A DNA stretch of 64,000 nt from Seriola aureovittata (lineage: Eukaryota; Chordata; Actinopteri; Carangiformes; Carangidae). This document shows positions 23,290-34,125 of this stretch, piece by piece. Location: NCBI RefSeq assembly GCF_021018895.1, contig NC_079383.1:19424353-19488352 (forward strand), in the 5' to 3' direction. How positions within the stretch are numbered: the stretch's first letter is position 1; each line of letters opens with the position of its first letter. The notes under the pieces were generated by a model. The model saw nothing but the letters and a program-made list of their open reading frames with translations. It had not been told where the DNA came from and did not search any database. Made by a program: the position numbers and the translations under genes.

Positions 23290-23620
23290 AATCATGACAA
23301 CAATCATGATGAATCGCTGTTGTGGCTGCCTGGCAATCTCCCCTCTAATCTCCACTTCAGACCCCAACATCACAGCTCAATTTTTCATAATTGCCCTTAA
23401 GATGAACTATGGCACAAACATTAGGGGCATCCAAATCTCCTCTAAATCCATCTTTCATTCTCTCTTATCAGTCAAGGGCACTCAGCAAACAGGAGGAATT
23501 GGCCTATTATCTATTTGCATTCCAAAAGTGAATCATCTCATCGCTCTTTGCTTTTCCAAACCTATTTTGGCCACTCTGCTTATCTCGCTCATTAAGAAGT
23601 GGCCGTGTTGAAAAAAGGTG
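23290..23620. promoter_or_regulatory. Possible conserved non-coding element with POU octamer
   Basis: Repeat-free sequence containing a perfect octamer site on the minus strand (ATTTGCAT at 23513-23520, the complement of ATGCAAAT). It also has SOX-like words (ACAAT at 23299-23303) and an ATTGCC/TTAAG-rich middle. In my judgement this is one of the strongest candidates for deep conservation in the window. A 105-codon open frame on the plus strand covers it, but the translation resembles no known domain. Confidence 0.3.
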
Positions 23621-25329
23621 AAACATAGTGAGAAGGGAAAAAGGCAAAGTGTATGAGAAGAGTTGATGACCTCACAACACATCTCTGTGCGAGCAACAAA
23701 AGAAGAAGTCTGATACATAAGGTGCATGTTAGGTTATTTCCAATTTAATCTGTGAATTACCTAAAGAAAATATTTGCTACCCTGTTATGTCAATCTGAGT
23801 TGGAAGTAAAGATACTAGAACCTCACAAAAGAATCAAATATATAAATGAAGCAGATGCTACAGGGAGATTATACATGGGGTAGTTCAGTATCACCTCATG
23901 AATATGAAAAACTGCCTCCTGGGAACTTTACATTTTCAGCACTTTACCTACAGTATTATACAGACGTTCTCACACCAAGGGAGCAGACGGTTGTCCAGTC
24001 TCTTCCTGAAAACCTGGTGACTAAGAGGCAACTTGCAGAGGTAGATAATAAACTACTGCGGCTGGCAGGCTAACCACTAACACGCTAACCAGCCCAGAAT
24101 TTAGTTGGCTAATGCTTGTTATTCACTACAGCTCTCTGTTGTTTTTTCTCCATAATGGAGAAGTTGTTTTTTCTCAGGGTTGAACATTATTTAAGAAAAA
24201 AAAAAAAGGAAAAAAGGTTATTAAAGCCGGTAAAAAACACTCTCTGAGCTAGCAAGATATTTAGCTTGGTCGCTAATGGGACAGTATATTCCATTTCTTT
24301 TTTGTGAAGCAGTTTATTCTCCACCAGTGGAGATTAAATAAATGTGGCAGGTTTAACACAGCTATTAAGCTGTTAGCTTCTTCCATCTTAGACTCTGAAG
24401 CTGTGCTAAAACAACCGTTAACAATGCTAACCAATGTGTTGTTTGCTATTTGTCAAAAGCACAAATCCGACTTCCTGGCTGACCAGTTGACTTAGCAACC
24501 CGTTTTGATCACTTCGACAATCATCACATGACCTGTGAAATGGCAGTAAAAATGATATATTAACAACATTAAACGAGGTGACATAGAGTGGCACTCTTGT
24601 GTTAACGGACACAGATGCACCAATTTGCAAAAAAGAAGACTATGGGGCACCAACACGTCATTTCTGCAGCGATTCTGGAGGCAAGTTCATGCAGAAAGAC
24701 AAAAGCCAAAGCAGGTGCTGTGCAGATGATTCCCCTGCCCCACTGTGTTCTGTGTGTAAGTTGCTACTTTAATTAACATCTGTTTAAGCACTTATCACTT
24801 GAGCTATTCTTCAGAGGGCCACTGAGGCAGCAGCCCTGCCACAGCAAGGTGAAGGAAACAAAACACGGCTAATTAAAACCACACTTGTTTTCTGCGTGCA
24901 AATAAATAAATATGTTTGAAAGTGAAAATGTTCAGGTCAGGCAACATTTCTACAACATTTAAATCTTAATGAGCCCCGCTTCCATATAGCCTATAAGTTT
25001 CCCCTGCCGTCAATATTTCGGTTTTGACTTTCAAGTGAGCATCTTCAAATTTTATGCTTGAATTTATCAGCTCATTGCAGACAGGCAGCGGTTCAAATAA
25101 ACAACTTTTTTTAAATCAATATTTGACAAGAACACATCCTGAGAAATTTGACTTAAGATTAATACGACACCGAGTACATTCAGGTTACTGAGTGGATATC
25201 ATTGAAGAAATAAATAAATAGACGCTGAACAAATATGCTACAAGATTGTCTTCCACACTTGGAGCTGGAGATTATTTTTTTCACTTTTTTTCTCCCAAAT
25301 ATGGAAAATTTAATTCTATACTTCGGTAC

Positions 25330-25432
25330 CTGTCAGTATTAACTCCACTGTTGGCTTGGTGAGGATGACCATATGCTTCCTCTGGTGCATATAATGACTC
25401 CAGACACCTGTAGTTACCTGCCAGCATGGAGT
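25330..25432 (-). CDS. Candidate internal exon, unknown gene (103 bp)
   Basis: On the minus strand the segment is preceded by a strong pyrimidine tract and acceptor (TGTTTTCTCTTTGTTTTAG) and followed by CAG|GTACCG, an acceptable donor. The frame that begins with a split codon encodes about 33 residues including CLESLYAPEEAYGHPHQANS, which reads like ordinary protein. Against it: a second frame is also open through the segment, the donor is not optimal, and an alternative donor (GGCAG|GTAACT) would leave a 15-base micro-exon. No family is recognised. It may be a real exon of a gene spanning the window on the minus strand, or chance. Confidence 0.25.
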
Positions 25433-26372
25433 CTAAAACAAAGAGAAAACAGCTGCTGCTTTTTTCGCGAAGAGAAATAGAAAATGTGATACAATAAAAC
25501 AATAAAAAGCTACAACCAGAGTAAGACCTAAGCCCTGACATCCTATCCATGCCAATGATTCACCTCCTTCTTTACCCTTGGGTGCCTATTCTCTTCAGGA
25601 ACACCCACAGGCTGCTCCACTCAGCTGTTTTCTCAAGCTGCCTCCAGGGTCTGATCCTCCGCCCCTACCACCACCACCTCTCCTCCCAAAGTCCTTTACT
25701 GCTCTGCTCGTATGAAACGCTACATATATAACTTTAAAGGGGCCGACTTGGCCTTTCAGCTCTGCTCTAGAAGCCCATAAGTCTCAAGCCTTCCCAAAGT
25801 TTGCGAGTCACACAGGATTGTGGAGGAGCGGTAAAAAAGGCAGAGGACCGGGCTGAATGGCGGAGGTGTCTCTGGTGAAACCGTCCCCATTAAACGCCTG
25901 GTGCTGTGATCCTGCTTTCAAGCTGCACTGCACTCCCCAAGAAGTAAGAGAAATCTGAAAAACCCAATTTCTCATGTAATGTGATAAGCTTAAACTGCTC
26001 ACTGCGCACGGATCTTAAACAGGCAGCTGGTTTATGAAGTTAAAGATACCAAAAAGACAAAAGAGTATCATTTTTTCTTTTTTTCCCCCCTGGAAATGGG
26101 ACTTTCTTGTTGCTGTTTTCATTTCTCATTTTTTTTAGGGAAGAAGTCTCCATATCAAGGAGCAGAATTTAATTTGAGCCTGTACTTTGTGCTAAATCCA
26201 CAGGTTCCCCATGACGGTACTCTCTGTTACAGCACTGTCTTTGTAATTATCCAAAGTTGACTGTACTTTGGAAACAACAAAAATAAAAGAGCTACTTAAG
26301 CTTTACATCAGACCAAAGCGCCTCGCCTGTGTAAGTGCATTAGCGCCCCAACCCTGACTTTACCTCTCATAC

Positions 26373-26524
26373 CTTCAGAACTTCCGCCCTGTTGCAGTAA
26401 TGAGGGTTAGTGGTGTGACTCTCTCGGCGGACTGCCACTAGCTGATTACTGAGAGCTGTTGCTGCTGTTGCTATCTCTGGTGAGCTGCCCTCTATCTCCG
26501 TCCTCTGTCCCTGGACCACAAGCC
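26373..26524 (-). CDS. Candidate exon, unknown gene (152 bp)
   Basis: The minus-strand segment lies between CTAGCAG (acceptor-like, weak pyrimidine tract) and CTGAAG|GTATGA (donor-like). Only one frame is open. It gives about 50 residues, including EIEGSSPEIATAATALSNQL. The codons are varied rather than low-complexity. The open frame extends upstream into a CA microsatellite, which weakens the case. Its end phase does not fit the start phase of the candidate exon at 25330-25432, so the two cannot be simply joined. No domain is recognised. Confidence 0.2.
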
Positions 26525-26589
26525 CTGCTAGCAGACCATCAATCAGGAGGCCACAACAGGACCTCACGTAATCACAGAGGCTGTGTATG

Positions 26590-26592
<3 letters not shown>

Positions 26593-26629
<37 letters not shown>
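26593..26629. repeat. (TG)18 microsatellite
   Basis: Uninterrupted TG array of about 37 bases. Confidence 0.98.
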
Positions 26630-26633
<4 letters not shown>

Positions 26634-26967
26634 GAAGGCGTACACCAGATGTATTATGTGTGCAAGCATGCTTGTCTATGTTGCATTGCCGATTTTACAA
26701 CCTAATACGCTTGAAGCAATTTTTCACTTTGCTGCAGCTTCACGCCTCAGGAAAATCCACTGACAGCCACCATTTGCTATTTACTGGTGGTTTCAGCATC
26801 AGCAGGTCTTTAATCTTATCAGTCATTTCCAAAGAAAAATGGGTTACTGCAGGTGTTAAAAATCATTTTTGCGGTGCTATTCAGTAGTGATTACAAAAAA
26901 CCTCATGCAGCCAATACCGTGGGCTAATAAGCCAAAGCCAAAATTGCATCAGAGGACGTAAGATTAG

Positions 26968-27165
26968 GGCTTCAGTCGATTGGAAATTCACCATTGATGC
27001 CACTGATCATAAAAAAAAACTGCCACATTCTCTGGGTCCAACTTCTCAAATGCTGCTTTTTGCTTTTGCTTTGTTGTTTAATTGTAAATTATATATCTTT
27101 AAGTTCAACTATTTGATTAATGGATGAGTTGGAAAAATAATTAATATTAATCATTGTAGCCCTGT
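26968..27165 (-). mobile_element. TGCAACTAA-type TIR element, reverse and deleted
   Basis: Starts AGGGCTTCAGTCGATTGG and ends ATTAATCATTGTAGCCCTG, so both ends are diverged inverted copies. Internally it has TTCTCTGGGTCCAACTTCTC, which on the minus strand matches the middle of the same repeat family as 13746-13926. Non-coding. Confidence 0.6.
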
Positions 27166-27204
27166 TTCAGCCTGTATGAGCATTAGAGCACAAATTGCCT
27201 GTTT

Positions 27205-27320
27205 ATCCAACCAACAGTCTAAAACCCGAAAGATATTCAAATTCCACTGACAGAAAGAAAAAAGCAGCAGATTTTCACGCTTGAAAAACTGGAAGCAGCA
27301 AAGTTTTACCATTTTTCCCT
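27205..27320 (+). mobile_element. TGCAACTAA-type TIR element, internal fragment, forward
   Basis: Contains CAACAGTCTAAAACCCGAAA and later CTTGAAAAACTGGAAGCAGC, which correspond to internal parts of the family seen at 13746-13926. Its orientation is opposite to the neighbouring copy 40 bases upstream, so the pair forms an inverted arrangement. Confidence 0.55.
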
Positions 27321-27329
27321 TATCATTTC

Positions 27330-28270
27330 ACCACGATCACTTCAGAGTCCATCAGTTTCTTTTGTTGATGTTTATGCCCGCGCAGCCCCGTGGTGCATGT
27401 GCAGAATATGCAAGGTGGGCACCGGCGGACCTTTGCCTGCCTCTGAGGGTGTGACTGACGGTCTGCAGTGAAATCACAGCGGGGGAAGATTGTCTGCTTG
27501 GCAGGATAAAGCCTAGTGTCCCGCTCACCTTCTCTGTCATCTTTTGACATGCAGGTGCGGCGCACAGGTGGAGGCTGGCGGTGACAGACGCTGTCTGAGG
27601 TTTCAGTTTGCGTTGAAAGACTAGCTCAAAGAGAGGTATGACAATGGTATGATTTAGGAACTTGACCAAATAAAGCTGGATTCTTGCCTATGACAAATGT
27701 CACATGCGTCCAGTAAAGGATTCTCAGGATTTCTTATTTTCCTTTTTCTTATTGAATTATGAAACTATACTGTTATGAATTAGAAGTCGCATTTCTTTTT
27801 ACAGTTACATGTATTTTTCTCCATTTTTCACAAACTTTCAAAGACTTTCAATGCCTTTGTTACAGCGACTCTCAGCCCAAAATTATTGTTCACATTATTG
27901 TTGAAATGTGCTGGCTCTCTGCTGTAGGAGGAGGTGCAGCCTATTATTTATCAACCCTGACATTAACAAAGCACCACAGAAAAGAGGCATTTTTTAATTT
28001 ATTTTTTTTCCAAAACATGAAACATGATACTGCAAAATAAACGCCATTGTTTGCTGTATTACTTAGTGTAATGTGTGAGGCACTTGTACCTCTATGGAGG
28101 CGGGTCAACAGATGCTCCATCATTACTGACTGAGACAGAGCAGAGCCACCCTGCACCACACCGAAATGCAACAGTGTTTCCAGCCTAAACTCCAAGATTT
28201 AAACGTCTGTTTATCGCCACGAGCGTGACATGCTGATTCAAACCGTTAGAACTTATTGATTGTGAACACC
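27330..28270. other. Gene-free stretch
   Basis: No supportable gene. Two overlapping minus-strand frames of 80 and 105 codons over a moderately GC-rich part (27360-27660) show no recognisable domain. Confidence 0.55.
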
Positions 28271-28277
28271 GGTGGCA

Positions 28278-28297
28278 CCCCCCCCCCCCCCCCCCCC
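28278..28297. repeat. Poly(C) run, 20 bases
   Basis: Uninterrupted C run. Length uncertain for technical reasons. Confidence 0.95.
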
Positions 28298-28576
28298 AGG
28301 CCTTCCCACATGCACGACCGGATTCAAGTTGGGGCTAACTGGGCTGATGTGCGTGTCCTGCTGCAAGGTGACGCGCACTGGCTGTACAGGAAAACACAAA
28401 CTGCTCGTTGTCTCGCGCGCGCAAAGTCACTGAATAATGATCACTGCATAGACTAATAGTGATGTTGGGGATTATGATCACAGCCGGGCACGAGGCTGTA
28501 AAGCCACCCCCCCTCTTCAGGTTGTGATGAACTGACGCCGGCCACCACTTCCAATTGACTGTGGGTGCAAATTATA

Positions 28577-28606
28577 CCCCCCCCCCCCCCACCCACCCAC
28601 CCCCCA
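28577..28606 (-). repeat. C-run cluster, quadruplex-prone on the minus strand
   Basis: A run of 14 C followed by CCC, CCC and CCCCCC separated by single A bases. The minus strand therefore carries four or more closely spaced G runs. It lies just upstream of the CpG-rich block. Confidence 0.8.
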
Positions 28607-28609
28607 ACA

Positions 28610-29260
28610 CACCATTACGAGCTAGTCTGAAAAGTCACCGCAGCGCCGCATGGAAACACAAGTCAGTGCTGGCCAAAGCAAAGCAAGGCGACACAGGTTA
28701 ATGTTGAGATTCATATGCGAGGGCAAGAGGAGTGAGAGTCGGTACCTGGTCTTGCTGTTGAGACGCTTTCGACGGTGCATTGCCTTCCTTCGCAGTGGTC
28801 ATGATTCCCTGAAGCTGGGAGAAACTGTTGTTTCCCCGGCAGGAGGAGGAAAGAAAAAAAAAATGCAAATACTGACAGATACACCGGTGCAGCAGCAGCA
28901 GCGGCAGCAGCAGCGGCAGGAGAAGCAGCGGCAGCGGCAGCAGCAGAGAAACCGGTAGACACGAGAATAAGGGAAAAAAAGAAAAAAAAAGAAAAGAAAG
29001 AAGACGGTTCTATTCACGGCGCCTACAGGCTGCGTTTGTAGCGGCAAAGGTGAGAGATAACAAGTGGTGGAAGGACGCGCTGCTCAGGAGGAGAAAAGGC
29101 GAAAGATTCTCAGTGGAAGCGAAAGAGGAGGAGCAGACAGCAGAGAGAGCGAGGGGGAGAGAGTGAGAGAGAAGGCGCGCATCTCTTCTTTAAACGCTTG
29201 ATGCGGGACTCTGCGTGAGCCATTCAATATTCCAAAGGCGCGTGCGCCCCCCACCCCCCC
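28610..29260 (+). promoter_or_regulatory. CpG-rich block, candidate promoter or first exon
   Basis: CpG dinucleotides are clearly enriched over about 650 bases (roughly forty by hand count) compared with the CpG-poor surroundings. The block includes GCGCGTGCGCC, GGCGCGCATC and GTAGCGGCAAAG. Near 29051 there is CAAAG|GTGAGA, a good plus-strand splice donor, so an untranslated first exon ending there is possible. A GA-rich stretch reminiscent of vertebrate 5' untranslated regions follows. No TATA box or confident start codon was found. The direction of transcription is uncertain: the minus strand also has a CT-rich leader-like stretch. Confidence 0.35.
28888..28947. repeat. (CAG/CGG)n imperfect trinucleotide repeat
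   Basis: About 20 units of CAG with CGG, GAG and AAG variants inside the CpG-rich block. In one plus-strand frame it would encode a glutamine/arginine run at the end of a 102-codon open frame that I do not accept as a gene. Confidence 0.9.
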
Positions 29261-29290
29261 ACACACATACTCACACACTCACACATACAC
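29247..29290. repeat. C-run and CA-rich low-complexity tract
   Basis: Two C runs followed by imperfect CACA/CTCA units at the downstream edge of the CpG-rich block. Confidence 0.85.
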
Positions 29291-29299
29291 GTTTGCAAG

Positions 29300-30845
29300 T
29301 CAGCTATAGGGAAGCTATGTGCTGCAGAGTGAATGGATATCAATTAAGTATGCACATTGGAAATTAAGTGTTGAAACTTGGTTAATTGCCTATAAGCTGA
29401 TAAAATATTCATCTGCAAAGCACAAAGACATTCTAACGCTCCTATTTCAACCAAAGACAGTATGAAAAGTCTATGATTCTCATAGTTTATTCTTATATAT
29501 TGCAATATTAGAACCTATTAGAATCTCATTAAATCAAACCCCCTATCACAATGCTGTGGTAAAGCTGCTGGCAAACTGGAGGAGTAGAAATTAAAGCAGC
29601 AAATGCTGGATTCCTGCAGCAAGTGGATATAACAGTTTGTCTGCATTGTATAACTTTCTTGCTGTAATAAGAAAGAAAACACTAATGCTCTGTCGCACTG
29701 ATGCATTAGTAGTAGCGCTGAAACACTTGAGTGGCTTGAATGTACTGTAACAGGATTAAATGTTATACTCATACAGGAGCTGCAGATGTAATAACACTCA
29801 GAGTCAGTGGTAAGAATGTTTGAAATGATGTTTAAGGCCTGAGCGGCTGTAAAAAGTTACGATCCAGGGGATGGAGTAGTTGCAATAAAAGTGTAGCTTT
29901 CAATAAAGTTAAGTCAATCTCAGATTTCAACTTAATCCTGTAGAGTGAAATATAATGAGCACCTTCAGTTTGCAGCAGCGAGAGAAACCTCTCATGATGC
30001 TGTGCATTTCACGATAAGAAACCAAACTTCTTTTCACGGGCTTGTTCAATTAGACTACTTGTTGTACAATCCCTGTTAAACACCACAAGGAAATGACTTG
30101 GCTTTGATTTGCTCTGAGATGTACTTAATGTTAATTAATACCTTGGTCTCCAGTTTGACTCTTTATATTGCAGGTTTGTAGCCGAATGTGCTGCACTGTT
30201 AATTAAAATCAGGTGGCAGCTGGGTGAAGTCAATTACCGTGGAATCCCAAATGAACGTCTGCAGTGTGGCTTCATGTGACCGGCGGAGCGCGACGGGCAG
30301 AACGAGGGCAGGTCCTTCAGAAAGATCGCCTCAAAGGAAAAGAAAATCCACGGTGGGATATCATTGGACGACATATTGTTGTGTCACCGACTACGACTCA
30401 ACCTGCCCTTTGAGTCTCAGTTTGCATGAACAAAAGTCCCCAGAGGAAGGTGTTGTAAATGTGCAGGTGCAGGGAGCTTTACAGTCTCAAGTTGTTGAGG
30501 AAAGTGAGAGCTGAACGCCTACATTTCCCATGTCTGCTTAGTCAACATGGCTAATGCTGCATTCACCTCAGATGGTCCCGTTTCCCGAGTTGGGAAGTGG
30601 CTCTTCTGACTTTGGTGGGTTCAAGTTCTTTTAACAACACGAGCGTTACAAAGATGATGTCCTGATTTTATTGCTCAGGGCTAAAACACCAGTATTCCAG
30701 TATTTGTGTTACTGCTAATAATGCTAATTTTCTAACCAATGTTGTTTTGACTTGATGGGGTATTTGCACAAAATTCCGGACTTCAGGATTTCAGGACTGC
30801 AGAGTAAGAGTCTACAGCTATGCAAGTGACTCTGTGAAGCTCAGA
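29300..30845. other. Gene-free stretch
   Basis: No supportable gene. The first 120 bases (29320-29420) are AT-rich with TATCAATTAAGTATGC and GGTTAATTGCC, and could be regulatory. The rest is unique sequence with no repeat I can name. Confidence 0.55.
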
Positions 30846-30849
30846 GATC

Positions 30850-31035
30850 CATCCGATCCAAAAGTTGGTAAGTTGGTGGTCTTAGAGGAAAAGTTATCCA
30901 CTGGGGAACATAAATGTCTCATAGAAATCCAGTTAATAGTTGTTGAGATATTTCAGTCCGGACCAAAGTGGTGGACCAACCAGCCAACCGGCAGACACAA
31001 CATTTCTCCAGCGCTGCTGCTATTGGGCTAAAAAC
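30850..31035 (+). mobile_element. Dispersed fish repeat, tail portion
   Basis: Contains GGTCTTAGAGGAAAAGTTAT, then TTAATAGTTGTTGAGATATT and TCAGTCCGGACCAAAGTGGT, the recognisable tail of a non-autonomous repeat that I remember as abundant in percomorph fish. The GAGGAAAAGT phrase is shared with the reverse copy at 19535-19815. Non-coding; the 65-codon open frame across it is a by-product. Confidence 0.6.
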
Positions 31036-31729
31036 CCGTCAGAAAGGATCTTGAGGGTAGGCATTGTATTGACAATACATCTGGAATGACAAAAAAAACA
31101 GGGCTGCGTTGCTTTATGGTCTATTTGCGTGCAATATTTTCAACAAACTGGCTTCTCTGGTTCTTTAAAACGTTAAAAATGCAAAATTTTTTATATGTGA
31201 TTAGATTCTGCACAAATAAAGCCACCAAACCTAATGGTTGTTGTTCTGCTCCTGAAGAATGAAACAGAAGGAAAGCCCACCCAGTGTTCACAGCTCAAAA
31301 ATACATGAGCAGCCCTCTCTCCAACAAACTCAGCCTGTGTTTACCATCAAGAGGATGATGTATGAAACTGAAACGACTTCTCAACAACCAATCAATCAGC
31401 CCCAGACTAATGACGGCCACTCTGGGCCAAAGCCCTATTGGCTGATGACGGATGCTATGTGGTCGGACCGCTGTGCAGCAGAGAACACAATAACCACCTT
31501 ATTGTGGCTGTGTTGCGGAGTGAATGTACAAACCTCATATCTCTGATGTTGACGAATGGACGACAGGCGGCAGTGATGAATGCTCCTGAGGGCGCCTCTG
31601 TTTAAATACACATTCCGGGAAAGTCAGGAATTAAGTGACTGACAGTGCCGAGCTGCACGAGCAACTGGAGCCATCCACTTAACTTCTGCCTCAGCGCCTC
31701 ACTGCCAGTGCAACGCCGGCAGCCAACCT

Positions 31730-31960
31730 GATGAATTGGAAGCGCTTTAGCCTAATTAAAACATCAACCCAATCAATAAATGACACATCTTCAAATACCA
31801 TACACTGATGCATTATTTTGGCATTGATTATAGCTCTGTAATTAATGAAAGCACAATCACAGCCACTAGGTGATTATTATATAGATAAAAATAATTGCTG
31901 TTGTTAAAGAGGCTTCTCCAATTAATCCTGCAAAGTGTGGAATCTGGTATTTATATTGAG
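31730..31960. promoter_or_regulatory. Possible conserved non-coding element, homeodomain-site rich
   Basis: Three TAATTA/TTAAT clusters in 180 bases: TAATTA at 31753-31758, TAATTAAT at 31839-31846, and CAATTAATCC at 31920-31929, the last containing a TAATCC word of the OTX/bicoid type. No simple repeats are present. The arrangement is typical of homeobox-regulated enhancers, but evidence is limited to motifs that are also frequent by chance in AT-rich DNA. Confidence 0.28.
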
Positions 31961-34101
31961 GTTGCTCAAATACATCTGTGGGGTGTACTGACTGACTCAG
32001 AAAGGTCTCCTGTGCTTGTGTAAGCTTTCGAAAATAGCCTCCATATGTTAAAAGGGAAGAGAGAAAATGGATAAGAATCAAAAAGCCAATCAAGTGGAAG
32101 CTTCGAAAAAATGAGTTGATACTCCTCTGATCATTCAAACTGAGAGAGGATGAGTGGGAAAGGGAAGAGCTTCTGGTCTGAAAGCCACTAGAAAAAGAAA
32201 AAAATAGCTGCACAGATTGACTCCAATTTCTGTTTTCCTTCCTCAATTCAATTTTAGAAGAAAGCAAAGACTGTGGAAGGCTTTCAGTTTACGTAAAGCA
32301 AACAGTTGTTTCCTTGAGTGCTCTGGCTGTACAGCTTTTTAATTGAAATATTTGGAGAACTAAAGCGTTAAATCCCTGTTAACACCACTGGGTACGAGGG
32401 GGATCATGCACATTACATGGAAATCTGGTGTGTTTTTGATTGAGTCTCCAGTCGAAACTCTAGGAACTTTGAAATCAGCACCCAGGCAGAGCAGAGCAGT
32501 GCAACATTATTCTGAGGAAAGACTTTAAAACCTCAATTAACATATAACTTTTAAAATATGACTATTCAAACCTAGTATAGTGTACTTTTGTGTTTTGTTT
32601 GCAGAGTCTGCACCCACATAAAATATGCTCCCTGTTTGGTTTCAAGTGTATGCATGCTCACATCCACATCCATAAAATGTGTCCCAACACACCCATTTGT
32701 GAAGAAAATGGAATCTAAACAACAATATTTTCTGAGTTATAGCCAGCTCCACTCTCCTAGAACATATTCTGTCATTGCATATGGCCAAAGCCATCTATCA
32801 GTGTTACATTAATTCCAAAATCAAACCTTACAATGCAGCAAGCCCTCAGTGCATGGAATAGCCAGGGGAACAAGTGTAATGGGATGTTTCAAAAACAAAA
32901 GTTGTGCAGTGCTGTGAAACCCCGTGACTTGTTTTGATTAAATACGTCGAGGTGGTATCCGTTTCCTGGTGGGCTGCAGTGTTATTTCTTTGGACGTAAA
33001 TTTCAATTCAGACAAAGCCCTTATAGTATATGATGGAAGAAGCTCGCTCACAGAATAAGACCAATATCGCCCCAGAGAGAGGTCGAGGATGGATAAGTGA
33101 TTACTCTGGCGCTGACACAGAGCAAGACCAAAAGGTCTGAGATTCACACTCTGAGACTCTGCTTCTCAGCAGGTGCCGTGTCGTAGCACTGTGCGCCTCA
33201 ATTTTTCCGCTCTTATTTGTCTGACACATGACGGCCAGCATCAGGATATTGGAAAAAAAGTAATTGTTTTTCCATCTTTCCCTCCCTGCTCCCTCTCCCT
33301 GCGAATACTCTATGTGAGGTCCTTCAATAAACACAGCTCGGACCCATCATCCTGACAGAGAGGGGATGCATCAGGATGCGGTTTCTTCTCTTTGACGGCG
33401 TACAGCACTTTATGCCAGGTGTGACTCATCAGCCGTGAAATGTCAACAGATCCTGATTCCACAACTACGCCAGTGTTTCCAGCACCGAGGTGATGAGCAC
33501 GGCTGCGGTGCCGGTTGAGTTTTCAGCCTTCTTCCTTATTGGCACACTCACTGTGTACAGTATGTCCTCCCTGCTGGAGAGAAATGCTGGAGCTCAGGGA
33601 TGGAAACAGAAGCCAGTCACATGTTCCATCACTGCCATCTCAACTTTTGAGGAAGTATTTTTAGATGCATTTGTGATTCTTCTTTGCATATATATACCCA
33701 CAGTTTTGGTTGTAACACTGCAAAGCTTCACATGCAACCAAAGTAAACAGCCTCAAGTGTGAATCCCCTGTGCGCTTTTATTGAGTTTGACTCCTTGTGC
33801 TCACATCACAAAGCTGTTTTTCTCCTTGAGCTAATAAATGCTAATGACATATTCTTAACAGGTGTCGCATGGACATCATCTTGTTTTTTGAAAGGCTCCG
33901 TCGTCATGACAACAGCAATTGCTTCATGCACTAAATTGGGTGTGTTCAGGATTTGCTTTAAGCCAGTGCTTCGTGTTTTGCATTTCATAATATTCTTCAA
34001 AAAACTGATCTGACTTTGGATAGCTTTTTGAAATGATCCCTGAGCCCATTTCAAAAACAAAAATCAAGCTGAAAATATCATTGATGGACAGCACATATCT
34101 A

Positions 34102-34125
34102 CCCCCCACCCCACCCAACCCCCCC
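34102..34125 (-). repeat. C-run cluster, quadruplex-prone on the minus strand
   Basis: Runs of 6, 4, 3 and 7 C separated by one or two A bases, giving four G runs on the minus strand. Confidence 0.75.

Larger units (their letters stand above)
23240..26590. other. Gene-free stretch, with two candidate exons on the minus strand
   Basis: No complete gene is supportable. The first 380 bases are listed as possible regulatory DNA. The 23846-24490 interval has several GCTAAC/TTAGC-rich phrases and A-rich runs and is probably a degraded dispersed repeat. A 75-codon plus-strand frame in it has no recognised domain. Two exon-like segments on the minus strand (25330-25432, 26373-26524) are listed separately. 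Confidence 0.5.

Noticed and set aside
28650..28958. 102-codon frame ending in a glutamine/arginine run
   Set aside because: The run comes from the CAG/CGG triplet array and the rest resembles no protein; the block is better read as a CpG-rich regulatory region.
31866..32267. 133-codon minus-strand open frame
   Set aside because: No domain, no splice sites, composition-driven; its 3' part overlaps sequence that looks regulatory.
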